Shown: positions 61,644 through 64,000 of the stretch, piece after piece
Numbering within the stretch: the stretch's first letter is position 1
How the letters are laid out: every line of letters starts with the position of its first letter
From: Sporosarcina sp. Marseille-Q4943
Lineage (GTDB): Bacteria > Bacillota > Bacilli > Bacillales_A > Planococcaceae
DNA: 64,000 bases
Reading direction: 5' to 3'
Assembly (NCBI RefSeq): GCF_943736995.1
Contig: NZ_CALSFT010000002.1
Coordinates: 1,178,001-1,242,000, forward strand
Notes under the pieces: model-generated
The model's database searches: none
What the model saw: the letters and a program-made list of their open reading frames with translations, nothing else
What the model was told of the DNA's origin: nothing
Made by a program: the position numbers and the translations under genes

Positions 61644-64000
61644 ATGTTAGTATCAACAAAATGGCTAAATGAGTACGTCAATATAAATGGGATAGACCCT
61701 GCTGACTTAGCGGAAAAAATAACGCGTTCAGGTATCGAAGTGGATTCCATCATCGATCGGGCGCAAGGCATGACGAATGTAGTTGTTGGACATGTGTTGG
61801 AATGTGTGAAGCATCCGGAAGCGGATAAATTGAACATTTGCCAAGTCGACGTTGGAGAAGAGACGACCCAAATTATTTGTGGAGCGCCGAATGTTGCACA
61901 AGGCCAAAAAGTGATCGTTGCACTACCGGGAGCAGTCCTTCCGGGTGATTTCAAAATCAAAAAAGCGAAGCTGCGCGGCGAAGAATCGAACGGTATGATC
62001 TGTTCATTGCAAGAGCTTGGAATCGAAGGCAAGCTCGTTTCGAAAGCTTATGCTGAAGGTATTTATGTATTGCCTCAATATGCAGTGCCGGGTGAAAATG
62101 CCCTTCCATTGCTTGGCTTGGACGATACAGTGCTCGAATTCGATTTGACGCCGAACCGCTCGGATGCGCTAAGCATGCTTGGTGTCGCGTATGAAGTGGG
62201 TGCGATTTTATCCCAAGGGATTGCGCTTCCGAATATAGAATATCCGACCGCAGCAGAAAAAGCGGAAGACATGCTGAAGCTCCGAGTGGATGCATCCGCA
62301 GATAATCCAATGTATGTTGCGAAAGTCGTGAAGAATATTAAGGTTGCAGAGTCGCCATTATGGCTGCAAAATGCATTGATGGCTGCAGGCGTACGCCCTC
62401 ATAACAATGTTGTCGACATTACGAATTACGTCCTAATGGAGTACGGCCAACCGTTGCACGCATTCGACTATGATCGTCTCGCGACAGGCGAAATCGTCGT
62501 CCGTCACGCAGAAGAGGGCGAGACGATGACGACGTTGGATGATGTTGAACGGAAATTGAACTCGCATAACCTTGTCATTACGAATGGCAAAGAGCCTGTT
62601 GCGCTGGCTGGTGTCATGGGTGGGGCGAATTCGGAAGTTCATGATGGAACAACGACGGTCGTCATCGAATCCGCATATTTCGCACCATCATCGGTACGTC
62701 GCACATCCAAGGAAGTCGGACTTAGAAGCGATGCAAGCACCCGTTTCGAAAAAGGGGTCGATCCGAACCGTGTTGAAGAAGCGGCAGAACGAGCAGCACA
62801 GCTAATGGCAGAACTCGCTGGCGGAGAAGTCCTAGCGGGATCGGTCGTCTTCGATGAACTTGATAAAACGGCTGAACGTATCACAGTTTCTCCGGACTAT
62901 ATTAATAGCCGCCTCGGTATGAAGATTTCGTTGGAAGAAATGCTTTCCATTTTGGAGCGCCTCCGTATTCCGACGCAAGCTATCAATGGACAGCTTGTCA
63001 TCGATGCACCGACACGCAGACAGGATTTGAAGATTAGGGAAGATATCATCGAGGAAATTGCACGTATGTACGGTTACGATGAAATCCCGAAGACACTTCC
63101 AGTATCCGAGTCAACACCTGGAGGGTTGACACCGTACCAGGCAAAACGCCGGATCGTACGCCAGTTCCTTGAAGGGGCCGGACTTTACCAGGCAATCACG
63201 TATTCGTTGACATCCAAGGAGCAGGCTCAAGCATATGCATTGGAAACGGCTCCAGTAACGGAATTGCTAATGCCGATGAGCGAAGACCGGAGCATACTCC
63301 GTCAAAGCTTGATCCCCCATTTATTGGAGGCGACTACGTATAACGTCGCGCGTCGTATTGATTCAGTCGCACTTTACGAAACAGGCTCTGTTTTCCTCGG
63401 GGAAGAAGAGGATGGCCTTCCTCGTGAAGTTGAACATTTGGCGGCGGTCTTGACAGGCAAGTGGGTCGATCATGCTTGGCAGGCGGAGACGAAGAAAGTT
63501 GATTTCTACGTTGTAAAAGGGATTGTAGAAGGCATGATGGATCTTCTCGGCCTGCTTGATGGCTTGTCGTTTGAGAAAGCGGTAATCGACGGCATGCATC
63601 CTGGACGGACGGCTAATGTTTTATTGCGCGGGGAGCGCATCGGCTTGATTGGTCAAATCCATCCGACCGAGCAGAAAAAACGTGACTTGAAAGAGACATA
63701 TGTCATGGAGTTGAATCTTGAAAGAATCCTATCTGTTGAAACGGATGAGCTTCTGTATGTTCCAGTTCCACGTTTCCCGTCCATCTCAAGGGATATTGCA
63801 CTCGTTGTCGCGAGTGAAACTTCCGCTGGCATGCTGGAAACAATTATTCAGAAGGCGGGCGGCAAACTGTTGAAAGAAGTGAAGCTGTTCGACTTATACG
63901 AAGGGGATAATGTAGAGGATGGGAAGAAATCACTCGCCTTCTCATTGACCTATTTCGACCCGGAACGCACTTTGACGGACGAGGAAGTCGTCAAAGCGCA
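61644..64000 (+). CDS. pheT: Phenylalanyl-tRNA synthetase beta subunit (partial)
   Basis: The frame is open from ATG 61644 (AAGGAGGAG upstream) to the window end, about 785 codons, close to the roughly 800 of the full protein. The N-terminal tRNA-binding OB domain (MLVSTKWLNEYVNI, PEADKLNICQVDVG), the B3/B4 editing region (PNNVVDITNYVLMEYGQPLHAFDYD-like text) and the catalytic-like core are present. The last part is the anticodon-binding domain (PRFPSISRDIALVV). The stop lies beyond the window. Confidence 0.96.
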   Translation, partial: MLVSTKWLNEYVNINGIDPADLAEKITRSGIEVDSIIDRAQGMTNVVVGHVLECVKHPEADKLNICQVDVGEETTQIICGAPNVAQGQKVIVALPGAVLPGDFKIKKAKLRGEESNGMICSLQELGIEGKLVSKAYAEGIYVLPQYAVPGENALPLLGLDDTVLEFDLTPNRSDALSMLGVAYEVGAILSQGIALPNIEYPTAAEKAEDMLKLRVDASADNPMYVAKVVKNIKVAESPLWLQNALMAAGVRPHNNVVDITNYVLMEYGQPLHAFDYDRLATGEIVVRHAEEGETMTTLDDVERKLNSHNLVITNGKEPVALAGVMGGANSEVHDGTTTVVIESAYFAPSSVRRTSKEVGLRSDASTRFEKGVDPNRVEEAAERAAQLMAELAGGEVLAGSVVFDELDKTAERITVSPDYINSRLGMKISLEEMLSILERLRIPTQAINGQLVIDAPTRRQDLKIREDIIEEIARMYGYDEIPKTLPVSESTPGGLTPYQAKRRIVRQFLEGAGLYQAITYSLTSKEQAQAYALETAPVTELLMPMSEDRSILRQSLIPHLLEATTYNVARRIDSVALYETGSVFLGEEEDGLPREVEHLAAVLTGKWVDHAWQAETKKVDFYVVKGIVEGMMDLLGLLDGLSFEKAVIDGMHPGRTANVLLRGERIGLIGQIHPTEQKKRDLKETYVMELNLERILSVETDELLYVPVPRFPSISRDIALVVASETSAGMLETIIQKAGGKLLKEVKLFDLYEGDNVEDGKKSLAFSLTYFDPERTLTDEEVVKA

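Overview
The window is low-to-mid GC Firmicute chromosome from a spore-former in the Bacillales. The best fit is Planococcaceae, probably Sporosarcina or a close relative. This rests on a small acid-soluble spore protein (sspI), Bacillus-like gene order (dnaE, accDA-pfkA-pyk, citZ-icd, phoPR-polA-mutM-coaE-gapB-nrdR-dnaB-dnaI-thrS, infC-rpmI-rplT-ysdA/ysdB, sspI-rRNA methylase-pheST), frequent TTG/GTG starts behind strong Shine-Dalgarno sites, and a one-step meso-diaminopimelate dehydrogenase. The genus is inferred from gene content; no database search was possible.

Layout. 1-139 is the 3' end of dnaE, followed by a decayed IS1182-type element (175-1848). 1.9-8.7 kb: a FadR-like regulator overlapping accD-accA, then pfkA, pyk, fxsA and a convergent AI-2E-family permease. 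8.8-16.2 kb: citZ-icd, a MaoC-fold protein where Bacillus has mdh, phoP-phoR and hflK-hflC. 16.3-24.7 kb: a hairpin-rich intergenic element, then polA-mutM-coaE, gapB, nrdR and the replication loaders dnaB-dnaI. 24.7-29.6 kb: T-box-controlled thrS, a solitary palindromic repeat, the L20-type leader with infC (ATT start)-rpmI-rplT, ysdA, and ysdB behind a sigma-W-type promoter. 29.7-34.5 kb: dUTPase, an XRE regulator, a membrane-anchored phosphoesterase, a quinone-oxidoreductase-like MDR protein and fhs. 34.5-36.6 kb: a second IS1182-type copy on the opposite strand. 36.6-50.6 kb: pepF, yumC, a GntR/DUF1648 pair, a PdaC-like deacetylase, trhO, a VWA lipoprotein, a DUF368 polyprenyl-phosphate transporter, katA with several candidate operators, and divergent psd/pssA. 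50.6-51.3 kb: tRNA-Ser(CGA), another solitary repeat and an unrecognised ORF remnant. 51.3-64 kb: recQ, the preQ1-riboswitch queF/transporter operon, an MFS permease, ddh, an M42 peptidase, an ornithine carbamoyltransferase with ArgR-like operators, sspI, an rRNA methylase and T-box-controlled pheS-pheT (pheT runs off the end).

Most genes are housekeeping: lower glycolysis, entry to the TCA cycle, fatty-acid initiation, replication and translation. The unusual material is non-coding. Both IS copies sit inside a duplicated terminator palindrome and carry inward-reading terminator hairpins at their ends. Both also carry long hairpin-forming arms that recur as solitary repeats, and the arms differ between copies by paired compensatory changes. 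Other points of interest are a FadR-type operator at the acc promoter, a structured element upstream of polA, a two-layer queF leader, paired ArgR-like sites before the carbamoyltransferase, and a possible ATC start for recQ.
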